Shown here piece by piece: positions 62,889 through 64,000 of a stretch of 64,000 nucleotides of DNA. The notes under the pieces are model-generated. The model did no database searches, was not told the DNA's origin, and saw only the letters and a program-made list of their open reading frames with translations. Every line of letters begins with the position of its first letter. The first letter of the stretch is position 1. Origin of the DNA: Curvibacter gracilis ATCC BAA-807 (GTDB lineage Bacteria; Pseudomonadota; Gammaproteobacteria; Burkholderiales; Burkholderiaceae_C); contig NZ_JADZ01000004.1 in NCBI RefSeq assembly GCF_000518645.1, positions 62,001 to 126,000 on the forward strand, given 5' to 3'. Position numbers and translations under genes: made by a program.

Positions 62889-63794
62889 ATGAAAAAACTG
62901 CTGGCCCTCGGCCTTCTCATCGCGTCCTTATCGACCGCCGCCATCGTCGGGTCCGCTCCTGCTCACGCGCAGGACAATGAGCGACCCCGTGCCCTTGTGC
63001 AGGTCGTCAAGTCAACGCCGGATGTGACCGTGCACACCCTGGTGGCGCCAAGCTCGGTGTTCTCCGTCACCAGCCACATCATCGAGTTCAAAAGCCAGCT
63101 GTTTGTCGTCGACGGGCAGTTCTTTGCTCCTTTTGCGGCCGACCTCAAGGCCTACACCACCCAACTGGGCAAGCCAGTCACGCGCTTTTACATCTCGCAT
63201 GAACACCCGGACCATTACCTGGGCATGGGCGACGCGTTCCCTGATGTGACCGTCTATGCGCTGCCGGGCGTCAGGCAGCATATTGAGAAGGACGGCCCTG
63301 AGCAGATTGCCAAATGGACCGCCAAGCTGGGCCCGAAGATGGTGGCGCAACACCTGGTCTTGCCCACCCGCGATGCCCATGCTGGGCGTGAGGTGGTGGA
63401 CGGGGTCGCCCTCGAATTCGCCACGCTGCAGGACCACGAAGCCGCCGAATCGCTGGTGATCAAATTGCCCGAACTCGGCATCTACATCGCCCAGGACCTG
63501 CTCTACAACGGCGTGCATCTGTGGCTGCCCGGCAGCACCGAGGGCTGGCGCAAGGCGCTGACCGGATTGCAGGCCGAGAGCGGCTACACCACCTTCCTGG
63601 TCGGCCACGGGCAGCCGACTGACAGGCAGGTCATTGGCCGGAACCTGGCCTATCTCGACACCGTCGATCGCATTCGCCGATCGGCAACCGGTGGGGCTGA
63701 CTACAAGGCCCAACTGCTGCAGGCCTACCCCGACCTGGGCGGTGCAGCGCTGCTCGACATCTACCTGCCCTTGGCCTACCCGGCCAAACCGTGA
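62889..63794 (+). CDS. metallo-beta-lactamase-fold hydrolase, exported
   Basis: 301 residues. Signal peptide 'MKKLLALGLLIASLSTAAIV' with cleavage near 'AHA-QD'. The metal motif H-x-H-x-D-H is 'YISHEHPDHYLGMGDAF', and further ligands are in 'TLQDHEAAESLVIKLPELGI' with 'AQDLLYNGVHLW' and 'FLVGHGQPT'. It is a periplasmic member of the MBL superfamily; the substrate is unknown. Followed 47 bp later by an azoreductase gene on the same strand, with the divergent LysR regulator upstream. Confidence 0.9.
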   Translation: MKKLLALGLLIASLSTAAIVGSAPAHAQDNERPRALVQVVKSTPDVTVHTLVAPSSVFSVTSHIIEFKSQLFVVDGQFFAPFAADLKAYTTQLGKPVTRFYISHEHPDHYLGMGDAFPDVTVYALPGVRQHIEKDGPEQIAKWTAKLGPKMVAQHLVLPTRDAHAGREVVDGVALEFATLQDHEAAESLVIKLPELGIYIAQDLLYNGVHLWLPGSTEGWRKALTGLQAESGYTTFLVGHGQPTDRQVIGRNLAYLDTVDRIRRSATGGADYKAQLLQAYPDLGGAALLDIYLPLAYPAKP

Positions 63795-63841
63795 GCCCTG
63801 TTGTGATTTCCACCACCCGCCTGTTTTTCTGAGGTACCACC

Positions 63842-64000
63842 ATGCAAATCCTTCACATCGACTCCAGCATCCTGACGGATGCCTCCGCCTCGCGCGCATT
63901 GAGCGCCAGCGTCGTCCAAAGACTCCAAGCCGAGCACCCGGCTTCCCGGGTGATCTACCGTGATCTCGTCGCCGAAGCGATTCCTCATCTGGATGGGGCC
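63842..64000 (+). CDS. FMN-dependent NADH-azoreductase (N-terminal part)
   Basis: The first 53 codons are in the window. The start 'MQILHIDSSILTDASASRAL' matches AzoR/AcpD flavodoxin-fold enzymes, in which the SS(I/P) loop binds the FMN phosphate. These reduce quinones and azo compounds with NADH. It is 47 bp after the MBL-fold gene and probably in its operon, induced by the LysR regulator in response to quinone-like stress. The gene continues beyond the window. Confidence 0.85.
   Translation, partial: MQILHIDSSILTDASASRALSASVVQRLQAEHPASRVIYRDLVAEAIPHLDGA

Overview
The window is visibly G+C-rich and densely coded. Gene content suggests a soil- or water-dwelling betaproteobacterium of the Burkholderiales (Comamonadaceae-like): organosulfur uptake operons with luciferase-type monooxygenases, an orphan TctC binding protein beside a LacI-regulated sugar-acid dehydratase, hydantoinase/oxoprolinase genes, and a NrtR-type NAD operon. 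The taxonomic placement is inference; no rRNA, tRNA or CRISPR array was seen.

Layout. Positions 1-2090 (+) hold the end of a sulfonate/nitrate/taurine-type ABC transporter (binding protein, permease, ATPase). Positions 2400-6570 are a patch of small, less G+C-rich genes: a frameshifted BAAT-type acyl hydrolase, two GNAT acetyltransferases, a zinc-ribbon protein and an unknown. Positions 6590-9766 (-) are an amino-acid-type ABC operon with a clear terminator and a strong hairpin behind the binding-protein gene.

Positions 9958-33532 (all -) are a large organosulfur-scavenging region in three gene blocks. Block A (19024 to 9958): TauD-like dioxygenase, NtaA/DszA-type FMN monooxygenase, SfnB-like acyl-CoA dehydrogenase, Tat-exported peptide-type binding protein and DppBCDF-type transporter. 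Block B (26214 to 19325): peptide-type binding protein, two permeases, a double ATPase and a flavin monooxygenase. Block C (33532 to 26381): MsnO8-like and NtaA/DszA-like monooxygenases, GNAT, a permease-ATPase fusion, a 55-residue peptide ORF, an amino-acid-type binding protein and a third type of luciferase-like monooxygenase. Blocks A and C share an 18-bp upstream motif (16/18 identical), which may be the binding site of a common regulator.

Positions 33694-41057 hold a frameshifted LysE-type exporter, a nickel module (nikR, a NikR-like operator, a NiCoT permease and a TonB-dependent receptor), a GFA-family protein and two serine beta-lactamase-like lipoproteins. Positions 41199-43213 hold an OmpR/EnvZ-type two-component pair. 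Positions 43966-49734 are an NAD salvage/synthesis operon (amidohydrolase, pncB, nadE, NadM-Nudix) divergent from nrtR, with a TTAGTT-N9-AACTAA operator between them. A 1-Cys peroxiredoxin follows, closed by a strong terminator.

Positions 50717-58000 (-) encode HyuA, two tandem near-duplicate HyuB proteins and an orphan peptide-type binding protein. Positions 58536-61787 are a talarate/galactarate-dehydratase-like gene plus an orphan TctC, divergent from a LacI regulator and flanked by two TGTTAWCGTTAACA operators. A LysR regulator divergent from a metallo-beta-lactamase-fold exoprotein, followed by the start of an azoreductase gene, ends the window.
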